DNA from: Hedera helix
Lineage: Eukaryota; Streptophyta; Magnoliopsida; Apiales; Araliaceae
Length of the DNA: 64,000 nt
Reading direction: 5' to 3'
NCBI GenBank assembly: GCA_947179155.2
Contig: OX359285.1
Coordinates: 9,192,731-9,256,730, forward strand
In this document: positions 36,041 through 47,517 of the stretch, piece by piece
Numbering within the stretch: the first letter of the stretch is position 1
Layout: each line of letters begins with the position of its first letter
The notes under the pieces: model-generated
Databases searched by the model: none
What the model was told of the DNA's origin: nothing
Seen by the model: the letters and a program-made list of their open reading frames with translations, nothing else
Position numbers and translations under genes: made by a program

Positions 36041-36184
36041 ACCCTTCAAACCCAGCAGGTTTGGCTAGTTTAGTCACTAAGACAAGGACACAAATGCCCT
36101 CTTCAAGTCCAGCAGACTTGGCTCCTTTAGTCACTAAGACAAGGACACAACTGCCCTCTTCAAGTCCAGCAGACTTGGCTCCTT
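36041..36184 (+). repeat. 57-bp tandem repeat, 2.5 copies
   Basis: Units run CCCTCTTCAAGTCCAGCAGA, CTTGGCTCCTTTAGTCACTA and AGACAAGGACACAACTG. Since 57 is a multiple of three, the plus-strand frame reads SSSPADLAPLVTKTRTQLP repeatedly. It is probably the non-coding tail of a retroelement; I do not treat it as a gene. Confidence 0.85.
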
Positions 36185-36452
36185 GTTTGTTGATAGATGT
36201 TGGAGTTGTTACTGAGTTGTACTTTAAGTTCCATTGTCTTTAAATACTCAGTAGCAGGATGTGATCATGCTTGAAATGATATTGAGTTCGACAATGATGA
36301 TTGACTTCTTTATATGCTCAATATCTTCTTATGATCACCCATTGTATTGCTAAGATTTGGCAATTCAGCTCCTTTGGTACTTGATAACTTTTCGAGACGA
36401 ATTTCTGAGATAACTGTGAAGCTCCTTCCTTTTGGTACTCAGTTGTTCCTTC

Positions 36453-37226
36453 CAAGGTTCTAAAAGGCGCTAGGCGGGAGGCGGGCGGCCGGGGGGAGCC
36501 TAGCGCCTAGGGGGCCTAGGCGGAGCCTGGGCGGGGCCTAGGCGGGATTTTTTATTCTAAGCAAATTTTAATATTTTATCTTATATTTATCCAAACAAAA
36601 CAATAATATAAAAGAAAACAATCTATAATAAAGGTATTTACTTAAAGTTCAAACACATATCCATGTTGTTAATGCCAAAGTTCAAATACAAACAAATAAT
36701 AAAAAATACAAACTAATAGTCCTCATCTTCATATCCCGCTATATCTCTCTCTAACTTTTCTTCTTCGTATCCCTCCAAGATAATGTCTCCATCGGGCTCA
36801 CACTCATACTCTTTATCTCCCTCTTCTTCTGTGTCATCATCAAACAAAAAAATTCTTCATAGAGTTCTCTTACTCTAACATTTCTGCTATTTCTCTTAGG
36901 CTCTAACACACTATTCGCTTTGGATGCTTCGCCAATCGCTTTTCAAGTAAGGTCCGAACAGCTCTCAACTTATTCATCTATTCTTATGACGTCGTTTTGT
37001 AGCTTAGTTATTAAAATTAAAAAAAAAAATTGTAGTCTTAAATCTTTCGATTAGGCCTCGCCTAATTTCTCCGTCTTGCCCACCCAGTCTCGTATAATTT
37101 CTTGGAGGAATTTTTTTTTCTCCTTGGACATAGGCTAGGCGCTAAGCGGCCTAGGCGTGGCGCCAGGGGGGGCCTAGCGCCTAGGCGGGGATTAATCGGA
37201 CCTAGGCGGGGATTTTTAGAACAGTG
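36453..37226 (-). mobile_element. Non-autonomous hAT-like element with GC-rich ends
   Basis: It is 774 bp and flanked by a perfect 8-bp duplication, GTTCCTTC (36445-36452 and 37227-37234). Ends read CAAGGTTCTAAAA and, complemented, CACTGTTCTAAAA. Both subterminal zones are arrays of GCGCCTAGGCGG-like units, far more GC-rich than the surroundings. On the minus strand 36718-36845 encodes an acidic peptide (EPDGDIILEGYEEEKLERD), probably the C-terminal tail of the parent hAT transposase. The rest of the transposase is gone. Confidence 0.88.
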
Positions 37227-37439
37227 GTTCCTTCTTATCATTGACAGTTTATAGCTTCTCGAGACGAGCTTCTGAGATGACTGTAAAGCTTCTTCCTTTT
37301 TATACTCAGTTGCTAATATATTTGTATCAAGTTGGCGTTTAGGCTTCTCTCTATCACTTGCTTAGCAACTTTGAACACTTATCTTGCAATAGAGTCATTT
37401 CTCTCTATGTCTCTCTCAATTCAATGTTAGTGTTCTGGT

Positions 37440-38710
37440 GGATCGTAGAGTGTTCTTCAGCATATTCATTTTTGTTTCGCTCTACGATCTGTTGTTGTCC
37501 ACCATCCTCTCTTATATATTCAACAACTCCTTTTCTCTGTGAGCATTTATGCTTTTATATATTTGTGCATATTTTACCGTTTTAAAAGGTTCGTTGGGTT
37601 CCTTTGGCTTTGTGTAGATCCTTGATATCTTTGAAGTTGACTTTCTGTTGCTTGTGTCAGTGTTTTTTCCTTTTTCTGACATATGTTCTGTCACATCAAC
37701 CTGTAGCTTTGTTTTCTGCATTTTTAGCCGTTGCACTTCCAGAGTTGTTTATCAAAGATTATTATATTCTTTGATATATTTAATTTTCTGATTCATCATT
37801 AAATATCTTCCTTGACTTTGATAATCAGCTGCTCTATTGCTTTCAGAGATGTCTCATTAGCCAGACTATTTTCACCATTCTTCTGAGCAGTAGGTTATGT
37901 TTTATAGTCGTTTAGATACAAAGTCTTCTGTGACTCTGACATACATCTGATCTTTAACAGTACTTAATCTTTTTTTAATCTGGTCAAGGAATATTCTCTT
38001 TTCTCTCACACCATATTGCAGTTCTGTTAATTTACTGGTTCTGATCTTCACAGTGAATTCGTAGAGTGGCTGTCTGATCATTCTGACTTTACGAATTCAG
38101 CTCCATGATTGTTACATGAAGTAAGTCAAGTAAAACGTTGAGTTGGAGCGATCTTCTCTCTCACTCTACGATCTTGCTATTTTGTTCAGATCGTAGAATT
38201 ACTGACTGCAGTGCTTTGCTTTACGATTTCGTTCTACGATCTTGTCCTTCTGTGCAAATCGTAGAGTTGCTGACTGCAGTGCTTTGCTTTACGATTTCGT
38301 TCTACGATCTTGTCCTTCTATGCAAATCGTAGAGTTGTTGACTGCAGTGCTTTGTCTTACGATTTCGTTTACCTGTGCAAATCGTAGAGTTCTCGTATGT
38401 GCTTGCTCTTTGAATCCTCTCTACGATCTTGCCAGTTTGTGCATATCGTAGAGTACATTTCTTCTCTGGTTCTACGTTTCTTGAAGGCTTGCTTAGCTGT
38501 TTGTTCGACGATCGTAGAGTTCTGCTCTACGTTTTGTACTTGATCAATTCTTCAATTCAGCTTGTATATTCTGTAGAACTCTTGCACAGCTGTCTCTCCT
38601 TGATGATCGTAGAGTTATCCTAGTATGGAGTCGTATAGTCCACTCTAAGAACAGATTGAATCGTTGAGTCTTCTTTGCTTGGAATCGTAGAGTCCATTCT
38701 ACGATTATAT
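37440..38710. repeat. Array of alternating TCTACGAT and ATCGTAGA motifs
   Basis: The 8-mer TCTACGAT and its complement ATCGTAGA alternate at least 16 times, at spacings of about 25-45 bp, so neighbouring copies can pair into hairpins. Between 38190 and 38360 a 67-bp unit (GTAGAGTTGCTGACTGCAGT, GCTTTGCTTTACGATTTCG) is tandemly repeated three times. There is no ORF that explains it. The surrounding DNA is probably the 3' non-coding part of an LTR retroelement. Confidence 0.8.
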
Positions 38711-38719
38711 TGACTGAAC

Positions 38720-40430
38720 AGATATAACATAAGATCAACTTAACAGTTTTGATCTTTTCTAACTAAGTCCTTGTACATCATTACATCATTACATTGAAAG
38801 GACTTTACAAACTTTGCCATACAACAATGATTTAATCTGATATTACTCTGCTTATAGTATTTATCTTTAATGCAGAGTAACTTCTACGGAAAGATCAACC
38901 TAACATTTCTGATCTTTTATCCAAGTCCTTTGTACACATAATTTTTTTCAAAAGGACTTTACAACATTTGAACCAGATAACTTTTACTCTTTTTATAAGC
39001 AGCAGATAGTTTTCAACAAGATCATATTTGTGCTATATAAGTGTGCAAATCACAATATCTGAATCAGGTAATATATATCATACACACATGATCATGTAGA
39101 CACATATTTAAATTAACATGTAATCACTTAGTCAATTAACCACATAAGCACTTTAAAACATATACGCACATAATCAAGTAAGCACATAGGCACATTAACA
39201 CATAAGCACTTAGTCAGATACATATGGACAATCAACCATATAAGCACATTTACCATAATCATTTTTGCACAACAGTCATCATCATCAAATCAAACAACCT
39301 TCAACAGATACCTCTCAGTATATCATGACTATCCGGATAATATGAATTTCAACGTTTAATCACTAAGAACCTATTCTGTAAATAGTTACCGTACAATTCA
39401 ATCCTTCTACCACACAATGTCCCAATTGAACATAAGACATGGAATTTGTGTCCAGTCTTATTTAATTTTGATCACATGCATTTAAATTCTCAAATGCACA
39501 ACTCATATTAATATAAATTAAACTCCTTTCTAATTTTCATTTCACCTTGGCCAAGAGCTATCATTTATCAAATTACATAGGACATTTTCTTCCTTTACTG
39601 GAAGTGACAGATCATTTGTTGATCATTCACCTACCTCTATGTACAACTTATTATACTCGAATGTATCATTTGTTATATCCGAATAGTTTTAAGGAATATG
39701 ACAAATTATAACTCATCATACACAAGATACTATGATGATCTCAAGTGTAAGGATCATATGTACTACTATCACATTAAGAACTCCTATTGACAGTCAAGTA
39801 AAACTCCATTATGTGTTCCTTAAGCTAGTCACATTCAATGAACATATTTTCCAATAAACACATACATACTTGTTTTAGTATCTCTACACAAATGATTATT
39901 AGATCAATCATATTATTCATAAAAACAAGTATAGTATGTACTAATCTATGCGGATCCGCTAATCTCTATTTTAGTGATACTATGATTAGGAACATTTTTG
40001 TTTTGAGCATAATCAACATTATGATTCTAAGAGCATTGCTCAAAACTATGAGTTTATCCGTTTAATCAATTCAACCAATTAATTATAATTAAAGAAATGC
40101 CTTTAAATGAAAATTTTATTAATAAATGAATAAGATTACAAAGTATATGTTTATCACATCAACATATAATTGACTTGAGGGCATACTACTTTCATAATTT
40201 TTATGCTTGTATTAGTCGGGACTAAAATTTTATCATAAAAACAAACTTAATAAATAAAAGGATATTAATTTGATTGAAACGGAATACTGTGATTCTTGTT
40301 TCATTGTTTCAATTTTGATCAAACTGCTAATAAATAGTTTTGTATTCTCCAGATATGATAGTCTGGACCCTTGATTCTGCATGGGGGTTTCCTTTGCAAT
40401 TCTTATTCTGATTTTTGTACTTGTCGTCAT
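38720..40430. other. AT-rich repeat-like DNA within the CTR9 pseudogene
   Basis: No gene is seen. Runs of short repeats such as CATATAAGCACAT, CACATAGGCACATTAACA and ATAAGCACTTAGTCA occur at 39080-39260. The rest resembles retroelement non-coding DNA without identifiable ends. Confidence 0.45.
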
Positions 40431-40900
40431 CCTCTAGTGCCTTTGGATTCTTGCATTTGGAAGGCCAAATTTCCTTCAAAGATTAAGGCTTTTGTTTGGT
40501 CATAGACTCTTAATCAGCTTAATACTAATGACCTTTCCCAGAGGCATACATCCCTACATGTCCTTAATTTCAGACATCTATGCTGTGCGCATGAAAAACA
40601 AGATTATTCTCATCCCCTTTAACTCTGTCCTGTTGCTTTGAGTTTGTGGGCTTATATTTTCAGCTTTTTTTTGTGGGGGGGGGGGGGGGGGGGGGGGGGG
40701 GTGTCCTCAGTCTGGAGGATTCACTTTTGGTACACCAGTTTTGGGGATTTAGAAAGAGGAAGGATGCTCTGGAGATGTGTTGTCTTTGCAGTTCTTTGGG
40801 TGCATGGTGGAATACCGGGAATCCGGGATGTATACATAACACTATCTTCTTTTCCATTTGTTGTGGGAGAAGATTGTTTTGCCTCTTGGTAGTAAAAGTA
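40431..40900 (+). pseudogene. LINE (L1-type) zinc-finger/RVT C-terminal fragment
   Basis: The plus strand reads CIWKAKFPSKIKAFVWS, a stop, then TLNQLNTNDLSQR and, after a frame change, CPVALSLWAYIFSFF. These match the zf-RVT tail of plant LINEs (IWK.K.P.KIK.F.W, LN..LNT.D, CP....LW). After the G-run, RMLWRCVVFAVLWV matches the next conserved block. Reverse transcriptase and endonuclease domains are absent and several frames are needed, so it is dead. Confidence 0.72.
40675..40701 (+). repeat. Uninterrupted run of 27 G
   Basis: Twenty-seven consecutive G interrupt the LINE tail. Such a run could form quadruplex structures and is prone to length error in sequencing. Confidence 0.9.
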
Positions 40901-42664
40901 CAGCTATTAAATAGTTGGCTTTGGCACATGAATTTTGATTCTAGGAAATATTACTCTTGGACTAATTGTGGTATAAACACATGTTAAAGATAATTAAAGC
41001 TCGTGCTTTTGCAATTCTTTTCTTGAATATCTTTGCTGCTTATGTTTTTTAATGATTTTTGTTAACTACACATGTCCTGGTAAAAGATGGTTCAAATCTG
41101 CGCATGAATTTCTTAATATTCCATTTTATCAGGTTCTGCTTCAGCATTCTGCTAATCTATATGCTGCCAATGGTGCTGGTGTGGTGTTGGCAGAAAAAGG
41201 TCACTTTGATGTTTCAAGGGAAATCTTTACACAGGTCAACTAACCATATATGTGTGTGTGTGTGTTTTAATTCTACTTTAAGTATCGTAGGCCTTACTGA
41301 AGGGGAAAATTACACAATTGTTTTGCATAACTTTTTGCTTTTAAATTTTGTAGGTTCAAGAAGCTGCAAGTGGAAGCATTTTTTGTCCAGATGCCAGATG
41401 TGTGGATAAATCTGGCACATATTCATTTTGCTCAAGGAAATTTCGTACTGGCTATTAAAATGGTTGGTAACAACATCGCATCCTCTTCCATGACTTCTCT
41501 TTGCTTCACTTTCATATTTGCATGTTTTGATGACACTTATTTGTTTTGTAGAATCAAAATTGCCTACAGAGGTTCTATTATAATACAGACAGTCATGTTC
41601 TTCTCTATCTGGCTCGTACGCATTATGAAGCTGAACAGTGGCAAGACTGCAAGAAGACTTTACTTAGAGCCATCCACTTGGCACCTTCAAATTACACCTT
41701 GAGATTCGATGCTGGCGTAACATTGCAGAAGTTCTCAGCATTGACTTTACTGAAGACAAAACGAACTGTGGAAGAGGTGAAGGATGCAACCTACCATTTT
41801 AATTTACCTGTCAAATTCCACCTAGGATTAATGTTCTTACAAACATAACTATCTGAGTCCATTTCTGTATTATTATTTTTTTTTCCTTTTCTGGAAGGGG
41901 GTAGGGGCTGTTAAAAAGCTATGGTGGTGGAAGCTCATCAATTTAAGATTTGTGTGGGTGTTGCCACTCATTTCCATATATTTAATACAAAAATCCTGAT
42001 AAATGGAATGAAAATGGGAAATAAACGAGAATGATACCTGCAAGATGCCTGGAAGCAAGTGAGACAGTCATATATTGCTTTACTTGGATATTTGTGCAAT
42101 AGAAGAAGTGTCAACTTAGTAATTTTCAGCTAGAAGGGATGAATTGGATTCTATAGTTCAAGGTGAGGATGCTTGAAGGACTTGTCATTTTTGGTTTAGT
42201 ATTAATATATAGACGGTAGACACAGCTTTGTGCTGAAAAGGAATCTTGTAGCTGACTACTAGAGATTGTTTTAAATGATGCTTTAAAGTTAACTAGAGAG
42301 AGTAACGGACTTTAAAAAATTAAAAATAAAAATAGAGAACGTACTAATGAACAGGTGAACAGAAATTTCACTATCAAACAGAGATATTTAGACTAGCATA
42401 CTAATGCTTCATTGCTATGTTATTTTCTTGAGAATGAACAATAAAGAAGAGAGAGAAGTGGGTTCGGTGCATATAACCAATCTTTTTATGTGATTTGGGT
42501 TTTAGTTTTTCTAGGTTAGGGTCTTTAAATTGCTATCTGATTCAACTTTTCTAAGCTCAAGGCTTTGTTTTTTTTTTTATCTAATGAAACATCTAATATA
42601 CATATCTCGTATTTGAAGTGAGATGCATCTCTGCTTGTGTGTGAAAGTTAAATGATTACACTTA

Positions 42665-43002
42665 GGCTATGTTTGTTCACAAAAAACGTATTGGAATTTG
42701 ACTATTTGTATTAATTTAACACTACTTCAGACTATTTTATTCCATGATGGGGGATTAATAGTCCTATGTACTATTTTTTTTTTTATTATTCCTAAGGCTA
42801 TTTATGTGGAATTATATAATTTCATGAAAAAATTGTGATTAATAGTCTTCCTTATTTTAAGCTATTAAATGGTTTTATGAGACTAATAGTCTACTATTAA
42901 GGGATTAATAATCTTTTATCAAATGATTAAATAGTGTAAAATAGAATTAAATTAAGGTAAATAGTCCAATTCCAAGCATGTTTTTTGCAAACAAACATAG
43001 CC
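42665..43002. mobile_element. Tourist-like MITE (PIF/Harbinger), 338 bp
   Basis: Ends read GGCTATGTTTGTT and, complemented, GGCTATGTTTGTTTGC, extending as imperfect inverted repeats for about 40 bp. It is flanked by TTA on both sides (42662-42664, 43003-43005), the Harbinger target duplication. It has no coding capacity. It lies in an intron of the CTR9 pseudogene. Confidence 0.88.
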
Positions 43003-43720
43003 TTAATATTCTGCTGCATGTGGGTTTATTCGGAGCTTAGTTTTTGATGCTCTATTGCTAAATAGAAAAGTTCCTTTTACAAAGCAAAACATGTTGCAAA
43101 CTTTCATTTTTGGGGATTTCAGCATAAACAGTTTCTTGTGAAATTCTAAAGAAGAAGGGAAACATCAATAATTACAAACTTTCATTATTGGGGATTCAGA
43201 TTAAAATTTTTGTTAATCTGCTTATGCTTATTAAGAACGCCCTTTTTCTTCAGACCTTGGTTTTGTTAATAATTTTCTGTATATGGTACGGGATTATGGC
43301 TAGATTTGGTACCAGTCTAGTTCGATACGGCATTGTACCGATGCCCACTCCTAATTCCATTTGAGACATGTAACAGGCATCCGGATCTTTCAGGTAATGC
43401 TATTGGGTTTGTTTCAAAAATCGATTTTGAAAATGACTCGGTGCAACTCCAAGAACAATGGAAAAGTAGCTGCTTATAAGCACAAGGATAGGCCACAGAC
43501 TGAAGATGAGGATGGTGATAAGAGGAGGAGAAAGGGGGGAAAGATGAGAAAGAGATAGAAGAAGTCACGTTGGATGGAAGGAATGGAAGATGTAGATGCC
43601 AATATGAACTACAGGTAGACCGATAATGAAATGAATGATCACGATGATGACTTTGAATAGAACCCACAGGACCTTCTTGCAGCAGTTGGGCTTGAAGATT
43701 TTGATGTAGATCTCTCTCTC

Positions 43721-43724
<4 letters not shown>

Positions 43725-43757
<33 letters not shown>
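43725..43757 (+). repeat. (TG)n microsatellite
   Basis: About 16 TG units after a short TATATA run. It borders the 43777-46696 element on the left. Confidence 0.9.
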
Positions 43758-43758
<1 letters not shown>

Positions 43759-44030
43759 GAGGGCGGCGGGGGGGGGGGGGGATTGATTCATACCCAAAGG
43801 ACCATTTTCATCCAACCCAATCATATCCGTCCGTTGCAATAGTCAATGGTTTAGATAGACATAACAATTAGTAGAATATGGCCCACTAAAAATTCTCCAT
43901 TATACACTTCAGATGCAAAATAAATAAATAAATAAATTAAGGTTACTGCTGTTCTGTGGTACCCCTAAATTTTTTAATTTTTTGTCTAATGGTATGCTAA
44001 CAGAAAGCCAAAAAAAAAATAGTGGGTACC

Positions 44031-45741
44031 TGTTTGCTTAATTTTAACTTAGGATTTCACACGCAAGTATATGCGATCGAATAACATTATAATGGCAAGT
44101 AAGATATCGTTCTCACAGAGAATTAAAAATAATTATTATCAAATACTAATTTATATCAAATTAATTCTATTTAAACAGATGATTTAAAACTATTAAATAA
44201 AAACTAACTAAAATTAACAATTAAACTAATTTAAATAACAAAGATAAAAATCAGATTTTAAAGGTTTAAAATCATAATTTCCCTCAATACTTAATTTAAA
44301 TCTCTTCAATCCCTTTGTAATTAATTAATTATATAGAATTGTTAACATAGAATTCTGTATAGTATTTATACGCATCTCTCAATTACATATAAACAAATCC
44401 CTATAAATCTGACACTAAGGCAATAGAATTATAAACAACATCCTAATTAAATAAGTTAGTATATTTCTATGTGAATTAAATTAACAAGAATTTGAAGATT
44501 AGATTCTCTTTAAGGTTACATATGGCATATAAGTATATCTCTATCCTATACACAAATCATGATTTTCCATCAATGTAGAAAACACAAACACATGTTATCA
44601 TATCCAGATCTAAATTTATAATTCATCTCTCAGTTTCATATAAATTATCCCAATAATTATCCGTAAATAATTAATTAATACATGAACGCAGATAAATATT
44701 TATCACAAAAATATTTAAATCCAAATCTATAATCCATTCGTCAACTTCATATAGATTAATACATTAATTACTATACATAATTAATACTTTAATGAGAAAA
44801 ATATGATAAACAATTCATATATAATCAAAAAGGAAGAGAATTAATATAAATTACACATTGGGTTCCATTGCACTCTTAATTAATAATTAGCTAATAACTA
44901 AAGAAGAAAATACATTCATAAAATTAGATATCATCATCCCAAGAATTACAATAATAAAAAGAAAAGATTTAGAGAGAAAAGATCTTATTTTTAAAAGGCG
45001 ATATTCAATTCTTCCTTCAATCTTGAATCCTTGCGTGATTCCTCCTTTAGATTTAATAGAAACCTTAATTCTCTATTCTAATTTACTCCTAACTATGTTA
45101 ATCTATGTTAATTCTCTCTAAAATATGTGTTTTGACATGTATTTATAGGTTATAAGTCCAATTCTTAGCATATATGGAAGTACAAATCTAATTGGACATC
45201 AAAAAGAGTGCAAAAATGCGTCAAAACTCAAATCCTGCGTAGCTTACTGACCACCCGGCGCTGTCGCGCCACTTTTGTGAAGGATTAGGGCGCTATAGCG
45301 CCTTCCCTATATTTTGTTTCTGCCATATTAGTGTTGCGGCGACGGTTTATAGGCAATTTTGGGCGTTGTCGCGCCGGTATATCAACTTCGGTGTCTGTTG
45401 AAAAAATAATCATAATTTTCTCATCTGAATTCCGATTAAGACGATTCAAGATGTTCTGAAAAGTTAAGAAGTAGCTCTACAACTTTTAGGATTTGAAATA
45501 TTCTGACTGGATCAAGGTCGAAATCAGGTCTGAAGTGACTGCTGCGTAATTGGCAAGCTAAAAATGCAAGCATAACAACTTCAAATTTTGATCCACCAAG
45601 CCTTTACTCCAATTCCTACAAAACAATATCAAAACATATAAAACTAACATAAAACACTTAAAAACAACTTAATTTACTTAAGAACTTACAAATTATCAAG
45701 TTAAAAGATAGTTAATACACAGGCATAAAACATAGTTATCA
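44031..45741 (-). mobile_element. Solo LTR, 1711 bp
   Basis: It is flanked by a perfect 5-bp duplication, GTACC (44026-44030 and 45742-45746). On the minus strand it starts TGATAACTATGTTTTATGCC and ends AAAATTAAGCAAACA. A TATA box (CCTATAAATAC, minus) lies at about 45138-45148. Its 3' end (minus strand) contains CTCTGTGAGAACGATATC, reminiscent of the corresponding region of the 2983-8795 LTRs, which suggests a related gypsy family. No internal domain remains. Confidence 0.88.
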
Positions 45742-46583
45742 GTACCGCAGAATTGTTATGCGGTACCCCTATTTTTATTTTTTTCCTTGTTGTTAGTGAG
45801 AGTTGCACAACAGTAGTTGAACACTCTTGGAAGACATTGATATTGAATCAATCAGGATATTCGAGGGTTTGAAATCGCGATATATCACTATAGCTTGAAA
45901 ACATAATTTGGATAGCAAGCGCCAAATGCAAGGCAAAGTATAAGAAGCTCGGATGGTGCCGTTGTGTAAGTTGTGTTGGGTCAAATGGTGCTATGGTTAT
46001 GAACCTTATTATTCTCATACTCAAATGGTGCTATGGTTAGGAACCTTATTAATCTCATGGACACGAGATGTGGGGATGAAATAGAAGTATGGGTTACACT
46101 GGATCAACAAGAAATGAATATATTGGAGCATGATTTAGACCTTCTGGCATTGGTATCTTTGAATCCAAATCTTGCAAGAAATTGACCTGCTTCATTTTTT
46201 TTCCTTAAATTTTCTTATCTAAAAATTAAGCATATCGACATGGATTATAAATATGTGATCAGTATATTCAATTCCAGTGTTCATATAAGTAATCACAAAT
46301 CTTGATCGTCGTGAGATGTGTTCTATTCAACAACAATAATTTGTTCCAAACTCAAGTGGGAAAAAAATTAGAGGTACCGCAGAACTGTTCTGCAGTACCT
46401 CATTGATTTTCCCAGCTTACTTGGCATACCGCGAAATTATTTTGCGGTAGGTGAAAAGAAAAAAAAAAAACTGTACTGCATAAAAATTATGCGGTATCCC
46501 CTAATTTTTTATTTTTTTGCATTTGAGGGGTATTATAGAGATTTTTTTTGTAGGTCATATACCGCAGAACAATTGTGCGAATA
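45742..46583. repeat. Five imperfect palindromes, TACCGC..GCGGTA type
   Basis: Copies lie at 45742-45766, 46371-46401, 46426-46450, 46474-46496 and 46558-46583; a sixth, diverged, lies at 43942-43964. Each is a 23-31 bp inverted repeat with left half TACCGCAGAA or close variant and a 3-5 nt loop. Confidence 0.85.
45793..45984 (-). pseudogene. Possible captured receptor-like kinase fragment
   Basis: The minus-strand frame contains VIYRDFKPSNILID, the catalytic loop of plant receptor-like cytoplasmic kinases (HRDLKPSN-type, with the YRDFK form of subfamily VII). The 20-odd residues upstream (LPCIWRLLSKLCFQA) loosely fit the preceding helix. Only about 60 codons are present. Because it lies inside a TIR element it may be a transduplicated fragment. 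Confidence 0.5.
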
Positions 46584-47517
46584 TGCTACAAATTGTTATG
46601 TGATAGGCTCCTATTTAAGCTATTGAATATTGCAACGGATGGGTAAGATTGAGTTGGATGAAAAATGCCTCTCCCTTTGGATATGGTTCATTCCCCTATA
46701 TATATATATAACAACTCATTTGAATCTACTTTTACTACTCATGTTATGATATGCAAATTATGGGCTATCGTAAGTGCATGTCAATTTCAGTTGGTTGACT
46801 GCAGACGCTAGGTTAAATTGCTTCAATACCTGAGATGCTCTATTATTATGCATTGCAATGGTTGTTGTCTGCTTATGAACATTTTCTGTCGCAGTGTTTC
46901 TGGGAAGACTCGTATATCTGCTTTTGTTTGTTTTGGTTCTAAGCATCTCATTGTTGTAATTGTATAGGTTATGGCAGGGTTCGTTTCTATAGTAGGTGTT
47001 CTTTATTATTTTCGAAAATCCTTCTATATAAGACTGGTTCTTCCAATAACACTCTTGTTTGGGGGTTCTGCCCCCTGGCGGATTTCTTTTAATAAATTAG
47101 TATATAACTGAAAAGAATCTTAGGGTTTCAAATGTATGGACATGGCCTTCTCGTCACAGATGGGAACTTTTTTTGTTTCCAAAATATGATATCTAGTGAG
47201 TTCATCATTATCATCAAATGGTATTTGTCTACTGAACTGGGTATTCTCTCGCATTGCTATCTCAGAACTTCATAAATAGTTTTTTGGCTAACATTTTTGT
47301 TCGATTCTATAGGTCTTTTTTTATTGCTTTTCCCCTCCCTCTTCTATCCCTCTCCCTGAGGTGTTTTTGGTTCTCTTGATGAAGGCGGAAAATCCTCCAG
47401 TTACAACTAGACGAAGGCAGGCATGGTCAGAATCTGATGATGACGAGCCATTGCAGAGACAGCCAGAGTCGAGTCCTGCCAGAGAAAAATCTGCGGACAT
47501 GCAAGAAAGTGATTAAG

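Larger units (their letters stand above)
43777..46696. mobile_element. Microsatellite-bounded TIR element with hairpin array
   Basis: Ends read GGGGGATTGATTCATACCCA and, complemented, AGGGGAATGAACCATATCC. The inverted repeats continue through TTTTCATCCAACCCAATC and CCGTCCGTTGCAAT for about 100 bp. The left side abuts a TG/G run, the right a TATATA run, so like the element at 10501 it sits in a microsatellite. A 1.7-kb solo LTR (44031-45741) is nested inside; without it the element is about 1.2 kb. It holds a possible captured kinase fragment and six short palindromes based on TACCGCAGAA and TTCTGCGGTA. Confidence 0.72.
31814..47517 (+). pseudogene. CTR9: CTR9 (Paf1 complex subunit) pseudogene, head and tail only
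   Basis: CTR9 (Arabidopsis VIP6/ELF8) is a TPR scaffold of the Paf1 complex, which travels with RNA polymerase II. Exons found: 31814-31954 (MTCVYIPVQNSEEEVIVALD), 32701-32749 (RVYFKQGKVEQFRQIL), 32911-33105 (YADVRYERIAVLNALGASYS and KASRIDMHEPSTWVGK), 41133-41234 (NLYAANGAGVVLAEKGHFDV), 41354-41462 (QEAASGS, MPDVWINLAHIHFAQGNF), 41552-41776 (LYLARTHYEAEQWQDCKKTL), about 43430-43715 (basic/acidic tail) and about 47380-47517 (RRRQAWSESDDDEPLQRQPE). The middle, some 500-600 residues of TPRs, is absent between 33105 and 41133. There is an extra T in exon 41354-41462, and a frameshift and three stops in the tail. A functional CTR9 should exist elsewhere in this genome. Confidence 0.88.
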
